From positions 42,023 to 106,022 of the forward strand of contig CAWAAT010000008.1 in NCBI GenBank assembly GCA_963780175.1: DNA of 64,000 nt, read 5' to 3'. This document shows positions 18,462-26,866 of the stretch, one piece after another. Position 1 is the first letter of the stretch. Each line of letters begins with the position of its first letter. The notes beneath the pieces were generated by a model. That model was not told the origin of the DNA. It was given only the letters and a program-made list of their open reading frames with translations, and did not search any database. The stretch comes from Brooklawnia sp963780175. GTDB taxonomy: Bacteria; Actinomycetota; Actinomycetes; Propionibacteriales; Propionibacteriaceae. A program made the translations under genes and the position numbers.

Positions 18462-19379
18462 ATGCGCGGATACTTGGGGCCCGAGGGCACCTTCACCCAC
18501 CAGGCCTTGATGACCCTCGGCGAGCACCCGAGCACGCCGTTCCCGACGGTGGCCCGGGCGCTGGACGCTGTGCGCACCGGCGAGGTGGACGCGTCCCTCG
18601 TGCCGATCGAGAACTCGGTGGAGGGCGGGGTGAGTGCCACCCTGGACTACCTGGCCCTGCCCGAGTCGCCGCTGCAGATCGTCGCCGAGGTCATCATCCC
18701 GGTGAGTTTCGACCTGTGTGTGCGTCCCGGCACCCGGCTCGACCAGGTGAGCCGGGTCATCAGCCATCCGCATGCCATCGCGCAGGTGCGCGGCTGGCTG
18801 GACGCCAACCTGCCTGAGGCGATCGTCGTGGAGCGCGGCTCCACGGCCGGTGCGGCCCAGACGGTCTGCGACCCGGCTTCCGGCTTCGACGCGGCGGTCT
18901 GTGCCCCGGTGGCCGGTGAGATGTACGGCCTGGTCAGCTTGGCGCACGCGATCAGCGACAACGAGTCGGCGGTCACGCGCTTCGTGCTGGTCACCCGTCC
19001 CGGGCCCAGCCCGGAGCGCACCGGTCACGACAAGACCACCATGGTCGCCTACATGCGTGAGGACCATCCCGGCGCGCTGCTCGAGATCCTGCAGCAACTG
19101 GCGGTGCGGGGAGTCAACCTGTGCAGGATCGAGTCGCGTCCCACCAAGACCACCCTCGGCGAGTACTGCTTCAGCATGGACGCCGAGGGGCACGTCACCG
19201 ACTCGCGGATGGCCGAGGCGCTGATGGGTCTGCACCGCATCTGCAAGGACGTGGTCTTCCTGGGCAGTTACCCGCGGGCCGACCGCAAGGCCCCCAAGGT
19301 GCCCTTCGGAGGCCGGGACGCCGACTACCGTGACGCCCTCACCTGGGTGCGCGGTCTGGGGACGGGCGGCCGGGTCTGA
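18462..19379 (+). CDS. pheA: Prephenate dehydratase
   Basis: The 305-residue enzyme converts prephenate to phenylpyruvate in phenylalanine synthesis. The catalytic domain has 'YLGPEGTFTHQAL' at the N-terminus and 'VPIENSVEGGV' near residue 48, and 'TRFVLV' (the conserved Thr-Arg-Phe) near 168. The C-terminal ACT domain, which senses phenylalanine, carries 'GALLEILQQLAVRGVNL' and the 'ESRPTK' hallmark. It is a monofunctional type with no chorismate mutase domain. It is convergent with the lipid kinase gene, 3 bp apart. Confidence 0.95.
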   Translation: MRGYLGPEGTFTHQALMTLGEHPSTPFPTVARALDAVRTGEVDASLVPIENSVEGGVSATLDYLALPESPLQIVAEVIIPVSFDLCVRPGTRLDQVSRVISHPHAIAQVRGWLDANLPEAIVVERGSTAGAAQTVCDPASGFDAAVCAPVAGEMYGLVSLAHAISDNESAVTRFVLVTRPGPSPERTGHDKTTMVAYMREDHPGALLEILQQLAVRGVNLCRIESRPTKTTLGEYCFSMDAEGHVTDSRMAEALMGLHRICKDVVFLGSYPRADRKAPKVPFGGRDADYRDALTWVRGLGTGGRV

Positions 19380-19382
19380 ACC

Positions 19383-20324
19383 TCACCGAGGTCGGGGAGT
19401 GACCACCAGCAGCGCCCCTGGATCGACGCTGAACTCGAAGTGGCTACCCTCACCCTCGGTGTCGCCGTCCACCTCCCAGGGAGTCGGCTCGTCGAGGCTG
19501 AGGACGAACCTCGTGCCCGAGCGGTAGTCCACGGCTTTGTTGCGGGTGATGCGTCGCAACACCGCGCTCGCCACCCGGGCCCACATCCCCAGACTCGTGG
19601 GCGCCGCCAACAGCAGGTCGAGGCGGCCGTCGTCCGGTCTGGCCTTGGGGAAGAGCACGATGCCCCCCTGCAGGCTGCTGGTGTTGCCGACGATCATCAG
19701 CAGCGCCTTGCGGTGGAAGGCGGGTTGGTAGTCGACCTGGACGCTCACCCGGCGCGGCGGCGCGGTCATGTGCTTGGTGAAGGCGACCACGTAGGCGACG
19801 TTCTTGACGATCCGCTTGAGGCGCTCGTCGGTGTCACGCATCATGGCCGCGTCGAACCCGACGCCGGCCATGCCGGTGAACCTGGTGGCGTTCGCGGAGT
19901 CATGGTCGACGACCACCTGGGCCAGATCGATGGCTCGCGGCACGCCGGTGAAGGCGACGTGCAGGGCATCCTCGAGGTCGAGGGGAATCTCCAGATTCCG
20001 GGCCAGCAGGTTGCCGGTGCCCAGCGGCAGGATCGCGCACGGCACCTTGGTGTGGCTCAACGTGGTGCTGACCACCCGGGCCGTCCCGTCACCACCGGCA
20101 GCCAGCACCAGGGTCGCCCCCGAGTCGAGGGCCTGCTGCGCCATGCCGTGGCCGGGGTCCTCGGTGCTGGTGGCCAGGAACGTCGGCTCCGGCCAGCCGT
20201 GTTGCGCGGCCACCCGGGTGGTGATCCGCCGGAAACTGGGCTCATCACCGATTTTCGCAGGGTTGAACACCACCACCACCCGCCGCTCAGCAGACTGCTG
20301 GACGCCAGCGTCGGCGTTGACCAT
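19383..20324 (-). CDS. Diacylglycerol/sphingosine kinase family protein (YegS/DgkB-like)
   Basis: The 313-residue lipid-kinase-fold protein opens with 'VVVVFNPAKIG', has the nucleotide-binding 'AAGGDGTARVV' and 'LPLGTGNLLARNL', and ends with a beta-sandwich lipid-binding half ('VDGDTEG'). It likely phosphorylates diacylglycerol, or feeds phosphatidylinositol-type lipid synthesis at the membrane face. An ATG at 20324 with GAGGAAGG 7 nt upstream was preferred over a TTG at 20369 that has no ribosome site. It is divergent from serS. Confidence 0.87.
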   Translation of the reverse strand: MVNADAGVQQSAERRVVVVFNPAKIGDEPSFRRITTRVAAQHGWPEPTFLATSTEDPGHGMAQQALDSGATLVLAAGGDGTARVVSTTLSHTKVPCAILPLGTGNLLARNLEIPLDLEDALHVAFTGVPRAIDLAQVVVDHDSANATRFTGMAGVGFDAAMMRDTDERLKRIVKNVAYVVAFTKHMTAPPRRVSVQVDYQPAFHRKALLMIVGNTSSLQGGIVLFPKARPDDGRLDLLLAAPTSLGMWARVASAVLRRITRNKAVDYRSGTRFVLSLDEPTPWEVDGDTEGEGSHFEFSVDPGALLVVTPRPR

Positions 20325-20418
20325 CTCGCATCCTTCCTCGCAGTTCGGGCAGCCGGGTAGCTCAGACAACCGTCGGTTCAGACAACCCTACGCGGAAAGC
20401 GGCCACTCGTGGCTTCGG

Positions 20419-20424
20419 TAGAGT
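20419..20424 (+). promoter_or_regulatory. Leaderless-type -10 box (TAGAGT) of serS
   Basis: TAGAGT ends 7 nt before the serS ATG at 20432. Confidence 0.55.
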
Positions 20425-20431
20425 GTGCGCC

Positions 20432-21703
20432 ATGATCGACCCGAAGGTGCTGCGCACCGACCCAGATCGTCTTCGAGCGTCCCAGCTGGCCCGTGGTGAG
20501 TCCGTCGACCTGGTGGACGAGGCGATCTCCGCCGACGAGGCTCGGCGGGCGGCCATCGGCGCCTTCGAGTCGGCCCGGGCCGAGCAGAAGTCGCTGGGCG
20601 CCCAGGTGGCCCGCGCCAAGGGTGACGAGAAGGCCCAGTTGCTGGCCCGCACCAAGGTGCTGTCGGCCCAGGTCAAGGAACTGTCTGTCACCGTGGCTGC
20701 CGCCGAGACTCAGGTCGACGAGGTCATGAAGCGGTTCGGCAACATCGTCATCGACGGGGTGCCCACCGGCGGCGAGGACGACTTGTACGTCATCGACACG
20801 GTTGGCACGCCGCGCGACTTCGCGTCCGAGGGAATCACGGTGCGTGACCACCTCGAGATCGGTGAGATCATCGGGGCCATCGACATGGAGCGGGGCGCGA
20901 AGGTCTCGGGGTCGAGGTTCTACTTCCTCACCGGCCCGGGCGCGTTGCTGGAGTTCGCTCTCATGCAGTACGCGCTGGCAAAGGCGCTGGAGTGGGGTTT
21001 CGTCCCGATGATTCCGCCCGCGCTGGTCAAGCCGAGCGCGATGGAGGGCACCGGGTTTCTCGGGCAGGCGGCCGAGGACGTCTACCACCTCGAGCGCGAC
21101 GACCTCTACCTGGTCGGCACAGCCGAGGTGCCGCTGGCTGCCTACCACAGTGACGAGATCCTCGACGCCGGCTCGTTGCCGCTGCGTTACGCCGGGTTCA
21201 GCCCGGCGTTCCGGCGCGAGGCCGGCAGCTACGGCAAGGACACCCGCGGCATCTTCCGCGTCCACTGGTTCGACAAGTTCGAGATGTTCGTCTACTGCCG
21301 TCCCGAGGACGCCGAGGCCGAGCACGAACGCCTGCTCGGGTACGAGAAGGAGTTCCTCACCTCCTTGGGTATCCCCTTCCAGGTGCTGGACGTGGCCTCG
21401 GGCGACCTGGGTCTGAGTGCGGCGCGCAAGTACGACTGCTACGGCTGGGTGCCCAGCCAGCAGCGCTACCGCGAGATCACCTCGACGTCCAACTGCACCG
21501 AGTTCCAGGCCCGACGCCTGAACATCCGGGCCCGCGACGAGTCGGGGACGCGTCCGGTCGCCACCCTCAACGGGACGCTGTGCGCCATGGCCCGCTCGAT
21601 CCTGATGATCCTGGAGAACTACCAGAACGCCGACGGCTCGGTCACGGTGCCAGCGGTGCTGCGTCCCTACCTCGGCGGCCTCGAGGTGTTCGCGGCCCGC
21701 TAG
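20432..21703 (+). CDS. serS: Serine--tRNA ligase
   Basis: The 423-residue class II synthetase charges tRNA-Ser. An N-terminal two-helix coiled coil (residues ~30-100) grips the long variable arm of tRNA-Ser. Motif 2 is in 'FRREAGSYGKDTRGIFRVHWFDKFE', seen here as FRREAG and RVHWFDKFE, and motif 3 in 'NGTLCAMARSILMILENYQ'. The serine pocket Thr-Ala-Glu ('GTAEVPLAAYH') is intact. Three tRNA-Ser genes lie elsewhere in this window, though not adjacent. It has the normal length and a leaderless promoter. Confidence 0.96.
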   Translation: MIDPKVLRTDPDRLRASQLARGESVDLVDEAISADEARRAAIGAFESARAEQKSLGAQVARAKGDEKAQLLARTKVLSAQVKELSVTVAAAETQVDEVMKRFGNIVIDGVPTGGEDDLYVIDTVGTPRDFASEGITVRDHLEIGEIIGAIDMERGAKVSGSRFYFLTGPGALLEFALMQYALAKALEWGFVPMIPPALVKPSAMEGTGFLGQAAEDVYHLERDDLYLVGTAEVPLAAYHSDEILDAGSLPLRYAGFSPAFRREAGSYGKDTRGIFRVHWFDKFEMFVYCRPEDAEAEHERLLGYEKEFLTSLGIPFQVLDVASGDLGLSAARKYDCYGWVPSQQRYREITSTSNCTEFQARRLNIRARDESGTRPVATLNGTLCAMARSILMILENYQNADGSVTVPAVLRPYLGGLEVFAAR

Positions 21704-21770
21704 ACGCGGTCGGCTCTGTGCGGGCGTGGTTCAGTTGGGCTCCGGCTCTGCCGTGGTGGTCTGGCCGGCT

Positions 21771-21897
21771 GCCGGCTCTGCCCTGGGGGTCGTTCTCGAC
21801 CTCTGTCCAAGCCTTGGGTCCTCGCGCTTCGCGCGATCACCCTGGGTGGGGGTCGGGGTGCGCTCTACGGTCTTCGAACGATCCCCTGGGCAGAACC
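21771..21897 (+). repeat. 127-bp structured repeat, copy A
   Basis: The element begins GGCTCTGCCCTGGGGGTCG and ends with the complement ATCCCCTGGGCAGAACC. Terminal arms of about 22 bp pair with few mismatches. The inside keeps CGCGC-TTC-GCGCG (loop TTC where copies C and D have TCC). TTTGACGT follows the right end, as in copies B and D. Confidence 0.85.
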
Positions 21898-21953
21898 TTT
21901 GACGTTCTCCGTTGCCTCCATGTCTCCAGCGCCCTGTCTGTCCGCCGCGGCGT

Positions 21954-22056
21954 GCGTGACTAAGGTCCTGACGGTTTCGGTGGGCAACGTCTCCGATCCC
22001 TGTCCGACTGGGTTCTGGCAGCCGCTGGCGGCGAATGGTCAGGACCTTGGTCACGC
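21954..22056. repeat. Inverted repeat with 19-bp arms
   Basis: GCGTGACTAAGGTCCTGAC at 21954-21972 is complementary to 22038-22056 at 18 of 19 positions, around a 65-bp centre. It lies between repeat copies A and B and shares no sequence with them. It could fold as one long hairpin or be the ends of a tiny mobile element. Confidence 0.6.
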
Positions 22057-22245
22057 CCGCGCCGGTTGATGGCACCTTCAGCGAACCCGGTCCTCGCTGC
22101 CCAGCCTCTGATGTGAGCCATGCCTGAGGTCATGCGATCGTGGACGACACGCCGAAGAACAGGCGCGACACGCCGCGGGACGCCCCTCTTGGCGCGATTT
22201 GGCATGACCACAGGCACGTTGGCCCGCTGCAAGGACGTCACAGGC

Positions 22246-22369
22246 CTTGCCCTGGGGGTCGTCCGAAGACCGTAGAGCGCACCCCGACCCCCGCCCAGGG
22301 TGATCGCGCGGAGCGCGAAGACCCAGGGCTTGGACAGAGGTCGAGAACGACCCCCAGGGCAGAGCCGGC
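22246..22369 (-). repeat. 127-bp structured repeat, copy B (inverted)
   Basis: On the minus strand it reads GGCTCTGCCCTGGGGGTCG through to GACGACCCCCAGGGCAAGG. It differs from copies C and D in the second quarter and has one paired change in the terminal arms (CAGGGC with GCCCTG), so base pairing is kept. GTGACGTC follows its right end. Confidence 0.85.
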
Positions 22370-22458
22370 AGCCGACTCGACCCCAGGGCAGAGCCGGCTG
22401 CAGGCGCGATGGGCAGGGCTGGCTGCAGGCGCGATGGGCAGGGCCGGCTGCCGGCCCC
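22370..22458. repeat. Short tandem repeats beside copy B
   Basis: One more CCCCAGGGCAGAGCCGGC unit at 22381-22398 is followed by two near-exact 22-bp units of GGCTGCAGGCGCGATGGGCAGG (about 22396-22443). They run almost to the ATG of the MBL-fold gene and replace any obvious promoter. Confidence 0.6.
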
Positions 22459-22507
22459 GAGTGGCCGAAATCCGCGCGGCAGGCCCCTGGACGCGCCAAG
22501 CTGGGGT

Positions 22508-23911
22508 ATGGCCACACAGCATCTGAGCCTCACCTTCCTCGGCGCGGCCGGGACCGTCACCGGCTCCAAGTACCTGCTCACCCACGCCGGCCACCGCCGC
22601 ATTCTGGTGGACGCAGGCATGTTCCAGGGCAGTCGACAGTTGCGAGACCTCAACTGGCTGCCTTTCCCGACCAACCCGGCGACCATCGACGCGATCGTGC
22701 TCACCCACGCCCACATGGATCACTGCGGCTACCTGCCTGCCCTGGTCAGGCAGGGGTTCCGGGGGCCCATCTACGCCACCGAGGGCAGCATCCGTCTGGC
22801 CGAGATCGTCCTGCGGGACGCCGGCTACCTGCAGGAGATCGAGGCGCAGGAGGCGGCTCGTGGCGGCTACTCCCGGCACGCCGAGCCGCTGCCGCTCTAC
22901 ACCCAGGACGATGTCGAGGCGACCCTGCCGCTGTTCCAGGCCGTGGACATCCACAAAGATCTGCCGCTGGGTGGGGGCCTCACCATGCGGATGTGGCGGG
23001 CCGGGCACATCCTGGGCTCAACCTCGATCCGGATGTGGTTGGACGACGCCGACCCCGAGGAGGACGCGATCGTCTTCTCCGGTGATCTGGGACGCCACCA
23101 CCACCCCGTCCTGGCCGATCGCGAGACGCCCGACGGCGCCCCCACCGTCCTCATCGAGTCGACCTACGGCGACCGAGAGCATCCCGAACCCGACCTGGAG
23201 CACGAGGCGTTCGCCGACCTCATCCGGCGCACCATCAAGCGCGGCGGCAATGTGCTCATTCCCGCATTCGCCGTCGACCGTTCCGAGGTGGTGCTGCTCG
23301 CCATTCAGCAGATGATGGAGGCCGGCCGCATCCCCGATGACATCCCCATCTGGATGAACTCGCCGATGGGGTTGGCCGCGTTGAGCGTCTACCTCGATCC
23401 AGCGATGGCCGATGAGATCGGGCCCGAGTTCCGCGGGCGCCCGTTCATCAACCTGCCGACGCTGCGAGAGGCCCGCTCGAAGGAGGACTCGATCAAGCTC
23501 AACGAACCCGCGAGGCCCTCGATCATCATCTCTTCATCGGGCATGGCGACCGGCGGACGCGTGGTGCACCACCTCAAGTCGATGCTGCCCGATCCGAAGA
23601 ACTCGGTGGTGTTCACCGGGTTCCAGTCTCAGGGCACCCGTGGGCGCATCCTGATGGACGGCGCAACCGAACTGAAGATGTACGGCAAGTACATCCCGGT
23701 GCGCGCCGAGATGCTGCAGGACAACGAGTTCAGTGTGCACGCCGACGCGTCCGAGTTGATGGACTGGCTGACCGAGATGAGCCCCCGTCCCTCGACCGTC
23801 TACTGCGTCCACGGCGAACTGGAGGCGGCGAAGGCGCTGGCCCGGAAGATCCACGACCGGCTGGGCATCATCGCCGTCGTCCCCGAGATGGGTGAGGTCG
23901 TCCGGATCTGA
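22508..23911 (+). CDS. MBL-fold metallo-hydrolase with RNA-specificity domain (RNase J/CPSF-73-like)
   Basis: The 467-residue protein belongs to the beta-CASP group of metallo-beta-lactamase nucleases. The zinc site is H67-A-H69-M-D71-H72, with 'GHILGSTS' (motif 3 His) and 'FSGDLGR' (motif 4 Asp) further on. The beta-CASP insert contains 'IESTYGDR' and 'PAFAVDRSE'; 'SSSGMATGGR' and 'FSVHADASE' are the RMMBL signatures near the C-terminus. It is expected to act on RNA in the cytoplasm. The ATG at 22508 is where homology begins; the open frame upstream is repeat sequence. It is convergent with the symporter, with a strong terminator between. Confidence 0.9.
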   Translation: MATQHLSLTFLGAAGTVTGSKYLLTHAGHRRILVDAGMFQGSRQLRDLNWLPFPTNPATIDAIVLTHAHMDHCGYLPALVRQGFRGPIYATEGSIRLAEIVLRDAGYLQEIEAQEAARGGYSRHAEPLPLYTQDDVEATLPLFQAVDIHKDLPLGGGLTMRMWRAGHILGSTSIRMWLDDADPEEDAIVFSGDLGRHHHPVLADRETPDGAPTVLIESTYGDREHPEPDLEHEAFADLIRRTIKRGGNVLIPAFAVDRSEVVLLAIQQMMEAGRIPDDIPIWMNSPMGLAALSVYLDPAMADEIGPEFRGRPFINLPTLREARSKEDSIKLNEPARPSIIISSSGMATGGRVVHHLKSMLPDPKNSVVFTGFQSQGTRGRILMDGATELKMYGKYIPVRAEMLQDNEFSVHADASELMDWLTEMSPRPSTVYCVHGELEAAKALARKIHDRLGIIAVVPEMGEVVRI

Positions 23912-23926
23912 TCCCCGGACGCGAAA

Positions 23927-23962
23927 CAAGCGGCCCGCCGGTGTTCACCGGCGGGCCGCTTG
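23927..23962. terminator. Bidirectional terminator hairpin
   Basis: A perfect 17-bp inverted repeat (CAAGCGGCCCGCCGGTG and its complement) with a 2-nt centre is followed by GCTTGTTT. It sits between the convergent MBL-fold and symporter genes. Confidence 0.9.
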
Positions 23963-23993
23963 GCTTGTTTGGACTTGGTTGGCGATGCCTGGA

Positions 23994-25460
23994 TTACGCC
24001 AGGGGATCAGCCGCGACCCGGGTACCCGCCCGGCGGGCAGCGAGGATCTCGACGTTCTGGGCGATGGCCTTCTTCTTCAGCGGGTAGAGGAAGAACAGCA
24101 CCAGGCCGACCAGAATGAAGGACACGCCGGGAACGAGGTTGACCAACGCATAGATCCCGTCGACGACCTCCTGGGGCTGCTGCTTGCCAGCCTTGGCGTC
24201 CGCGACGCTGAAGCCGATCCAGCCCAGCGCGGCACCGGTGAGACCGCCGGCCAGTGCCTGGCCGACCTTGCGGGCCCACGAGTACAGCGCGTACACGGTG
24301 GCGTCGTCACGCTGACCGGTTCGGACGTCCTGGTAGTCGATGACGTCGGTGATGAACGCCCAGACCAGGAAGTTGAAGATCGCGACACAGAAGCTGCCGA
24401 TCGCGTAGAGCGCGATCCACAGCACCGGGTTGGTGATCTTCAGAAGGTACGCAACGATGAACATCCCCCCAGCGACCAGCATGGCAACGGCTCCGGTCTC
24501 GGCCTTGCCGAACCGCTTGCCGAAGAACGGGGCCAGGAGAATCAGGATGAAAGTGGGGAGCAGTGCGGCCATTGAGGCGCCCGCCTGCAGCTTGCCGTTG
24601 CCGAAGTAGGCCAGGAAGGTGTAGCCCAGCATTCCGGACAGGAAGAGGTTGCCGAGCAGCAGCAGCAGGGCGGCCAGAATCAGCGTCAGCAGGGCCTTGT
24701 TGGTGGTGATCGAGGCCAGCATCTTGCCGATGCCCGCGCCCTCGCCCTCCGCCTTCGGTCGGGCCTCCACACGTTCTTCGACGTTGAAGAAGCAGAGCGC
24801 GTAGCAGACGACCGCCAGCGCCGCGCAGACCACGGCCGCAAGCGTCATCCGCGGGCCGTCCAGAACGGAGACACCCTCGGCGTTCTTGGTGTAGACGAAC
24901 AGCGGCAGCACGGTCGAGATCGCCAGCATGGCCAGGTTGGCGCCGGTGGAGCGGAAGACCGACAGCTGGGCGCGGTGGTCGGGATCAGACGAGATGACCG
25001 AGGCCATTGAGCCGTAGGGGATGTTGATCGCGGTGTAGGCGACCGAACCCCACAGGAAGTAGGTGGCGGCCATGTACACGACCTTGGTCGTGTAGCTCTC
25101 GAATCCGGCGGCGAAGCTCATGTACATCATCGCCGACGCCACCGCCACCGGGATCGCGACGAACTTGATCCACCGCTTGAACTTGGTGCCACCGGGCTTG
25201 ACGGGCAACCGGTCGACGATGAGGCCCATGCCCACATCGGTGAAGCCGTCGAAGACGCGAGCCAGCAGGAACAGCAGACCGACATGGGCCGGCTGGATGC
25301 CTACAACGTTCGTGTAGAACATCATGAAGAACATCATTTGAAGAATGAAGGTGAAGTCGTTTCCGAAGTCACCGAACATGTAACCGAGCTTGTCCCGCAT
25401 CGAGAAGGGACGCGTCTGGGCGACGGACTGTGCTACGGGCTCTGCCAGGCCTTGGGCCAT
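23994..25460 (-). CDS. GPH-family sugar:cation symporter (MFS)
   Basis: The 488-residue membrane protein has twelve predicted helices. 'GYMFGDFGNDFTF' in helix 1 and 'ARVFDGFTDVGMGLIVDR' in helix 2 are the signatures of the glycoside-pentoside-hexuronide family (MelB, UidB, XylP). 'NIPYGSMASVISSDP' follows helix 5, also typical. It would import a glycoside or uronide with H+ or Na+. There is no glycosidase or sugar regulator adjacent, only a HAD phosphatase upstream, so the substrate is not inferable. AGGAG precedes the ATG at 25460. Confidence 0.9.
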   Translation of the reverse strand: MAQGLAEPVAQSVAQTRPFSMRDKLGYMFGDFGNDFTFILQMMFFMMFYTNVVGIQPAHVGLLFLLARVFDGFTDVGMGLIVDRLPVKPGGTKFKRWIKFVAIPVAVASAMMYMSFAAGFESYTTKVVYMAATYFLWGSVAYTAINIPYGSMASVISSDPDHRAQLSVFRSTGANLAMLAISTVLPLFVYTKNAEGVSVLDGPRMTLAAVVCAALAVVCYALCFFNVEERVEARPKAEGEGAGIGKMLASITTNKALLTLILAALLLLLGNLFLSGMLGYTFLAYFGNGKLQAGASMAALLPTFILILLAPFFGKRFGKAETGAVAMLVAGGMFIVAYLLKITNPVLWIALYAIGSFCVAIFNFLVWAFITDVIDYQDVRTGQRDDATVYALYSWARKVGQALAGGLTGAALGWIGFSVADAKAGKQQPQEVVDGIYALVNLVPGVSFILVGLVLFFLYPLKKKAIAQNVEILAARRAGTRVAADPLA

Positions 25461-25615
25461 CGGGTACTCCTGTTCAGGAATCAGCCTGCGTGCGCGGGAC
25501 TTACGATGTCTTCCGTGCTGGCCGCTGCTGAGGGGCTCGCTAGGTTGTGCTCTGTCAGGATAACCATGCTTTCGGGCGTTGGCTAGTTGTTTTACAGAGT
25601 GTTTCCTGGAGTTGC

Positions 25616-26440
25616 CTACGCGCTGCGGCGTGCCGGTTCATGGCGATTCCGGGCGAACGCGAACCAGCGATCCAGCTCGAGCACGGTGCCGCCGTCCTCG
25701 AAGTTCGCCGCCACATCGCTGGCAGCCGCTTGGACCTCCCACGGCGCGTCCCCCATGGCAACGCCGCGTCCGGCCCAGGCGAGCATCTCGATGTCGTTGC
25801 GACCGTCGCCCAGGGCGAGCACGTCGTGGGAGGAGACCCCCAGTTGCTCGCAGACCACCTCCAGTGCGGTGGCCTTGTTGACGCCCTGCGGGGCGATGTC
25901 GAGCCACGCTGACCAGCCCACCGAGTAGCTGACACCGTGCATGCCGATCGAGGCAGCCAGGTCGATGAAGTCGTGCTCATTGGCGTCCGGGTCGCGGACG
26001 ATCACCCTGGTGGCCGGTTGCGCTGCCAACTCGTCCAGGGGCTCGATGGTCATGCGGCCCTGGAGGTCGCCGTCCGGGAACAGCCTGTTCACCCGGAATC
26101 CGACGCCCAGTTCCTCGACCGCTACTCGAGCGTTGGGAGCCAGGGCCATGATCTGCTCGATGACCGGGGCGGGGTCGAAGGTGGCCAGCCGGTGCTGCAC
26201 CAGCGGCGGGAACTCCAGCATCACCGACCCGTTGGAGCAGATCACCGGGCCGGGCGGAAGGCCGAGGGCTTCGACCACCGGCCGGGCGTCCAGCCAGGCT
26301 CGGCCGGTCGCGAGCACCACCGGGGTGTCGGTCGCCACCACACGCTGGACGGCGGCCCGGACATCTTTCGGCAGGTGGCCTCGCCGATCAACCAGGGTGC
26401 CGTCAATGTCGAGTGCCACCAGTGTGGGACGCCATGTCAT
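25616..26440 (-). CDS. HAD-superfamily hydrolase, Cof/type IIB
   Basis: The 274-residue phosphatase has motif I 'ALDIDGTLVD' (nucleophile and acid Asp), motif II 'VLATGRAW', a Lys in 'GVNKATALE' and motif IV 'ALGDGRNDIEM'. A ~90-residue alpha/beta cap between motifs II and III places it in the Cof-type sugar-phosphate/flavin-phosphate phosphatases. The ATG at 26440 starts directly on the fold; the frame upstream to 26494 lacks a start context. It lies 155 bp upstream of the symporter, on the same strand. Substrate unknown. Confidence 0.88.
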   Translation of the reverse strand: MTWRPTLVALDIDGTLVDRRGHLPKDVRAAVQRVVATDTPVVLATGRAWLDARPVVEALGLPPGPVICSNGSVMLEFPPLVQHRLATFDPAPVIEQIMALAPNARVAVEELGVGFRVNRLFPDGDLQGRMTIEPLDELAAQPATRVIVRDPDANEHDFIDLAASIGMHGVSYSVGWSAWLDIAPQGVNKATALEVVCEQLGVSSHDVLALGDGRNDIEMLAWAGRGVAMGDAPWEVQAAASDVAANFEDGGTVLELDRWFAFARNRHEPARRSA

Positions 26441-26525
26441 GGGGTGATGCTTGCATCTCGTGGTGACAACTTCATGACCTCCAGATTGACACACCGAGAC
26501 GAATGACTGTCATGCGCTACGCGCG

Positions 26526-26562
26526 ACGCCCTGGGGCTGGCTCTGCCCTGGGGCCGGCTCTG
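26526..26562 (+). repeat. 17-bp tandem units before copy C
   Basis: CCCTGGGGCTGGCTCTG is followed by CCCTGGGGCCGGCTCTG and then runs into copy C. The same 16-17-bp unit recurs twice at about 26685-26720 before copy D. Each unit equals the outer end of the 127-bp element. Confidence 0.7.
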
Positions 26563-26679
26563 CCCTGGGGGTCGTTCTCGACCTCTGTCCAAGCCTTGGG
26601 CCCCCGCGCTCCGCGCGATCACCCTAGGCGGGGGTCGGGGTGCGCTCTACGGTCTTCGAACGACCCCCTGGTCAGGGCC
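26553..26679 (+). repeat. 127-bp structured repeat, copy C
   Basis: It matches copy D base for base over most of its length; CCTAGG replaces CCTGGG in the centre and CCTGGTCAG replaces CCTGGGCAG at the right arm. It contains the CCAAG-C-CTTGG palindrome, CGCGC-TCC-GCGCG hairpin and a GCCCCCGC/GCGGGGGT pairing. Confidence 0.88.
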
Positions 26680-26709
26680 GACTCTGCCCTGGGCCGGCTC
26701 TGCCCTGGG

Positions 26710-26838
26710 GCCGGCTCTGCCCTGGGGGTCGTTCTCGACCTCTGTCCAAGCCTTGGGCCCCCGCGCTCCGCGCGATCACCCTGGGCGGGGGTCGGGGTGC
26801 GCTCTACGGTCTTCGAACGACCCCCCTGGGCAGAGCCG
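26710..26838 (+). repeat. 127-bp structured repeat, copy D
   Basis: It is a head-to-tail neighbour of copy C, 30 bp away. Terminal arms GGCTCTGCCCTGGGGGTCG and its complement pair with one mismatch over about 22 bp. A second right-end fragment (CCCCCTGGGCAGGGCCTTTGACG) at 26843-26865 follows, suggesting a partial duplication. Confidence 0.88.
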
Positions 26839-26866
26839 GCCGCCCCCTGGGCAGGGCCTTTGACGC

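Larger units (their letters stand above)
21704..22507. other. 804-bp non-coding, repeat-rich intergenic region
   Basis: No protein gene is supportable between serS and the MBL-fold gene. The region holds two oppositely oriented copies of the 127-bp element, a separate inverted repeat at 21954-22056 and short tandem repeats just before 22460. Open frames here are G/C-driven artefacts without family resemblance. Confidence 0.75.
26441..26866. other. 426-bp non-coding region filled with repeat copies C and D
   Basis: No gene is supportable between the HAD gene and whiB. Two direct copies of the 127-bp element plus short GGCTCTGCCCTGGGGCC units occupy 26526-26865, ending within a few bases of the whiB stop. 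Confidence 0.75.

Noticed and set aside
21771..26838. CRISPR array
   Set aside because: Units are 127 bp, in two orientations and only partly tandem, without constant-length spacers or cas genes.
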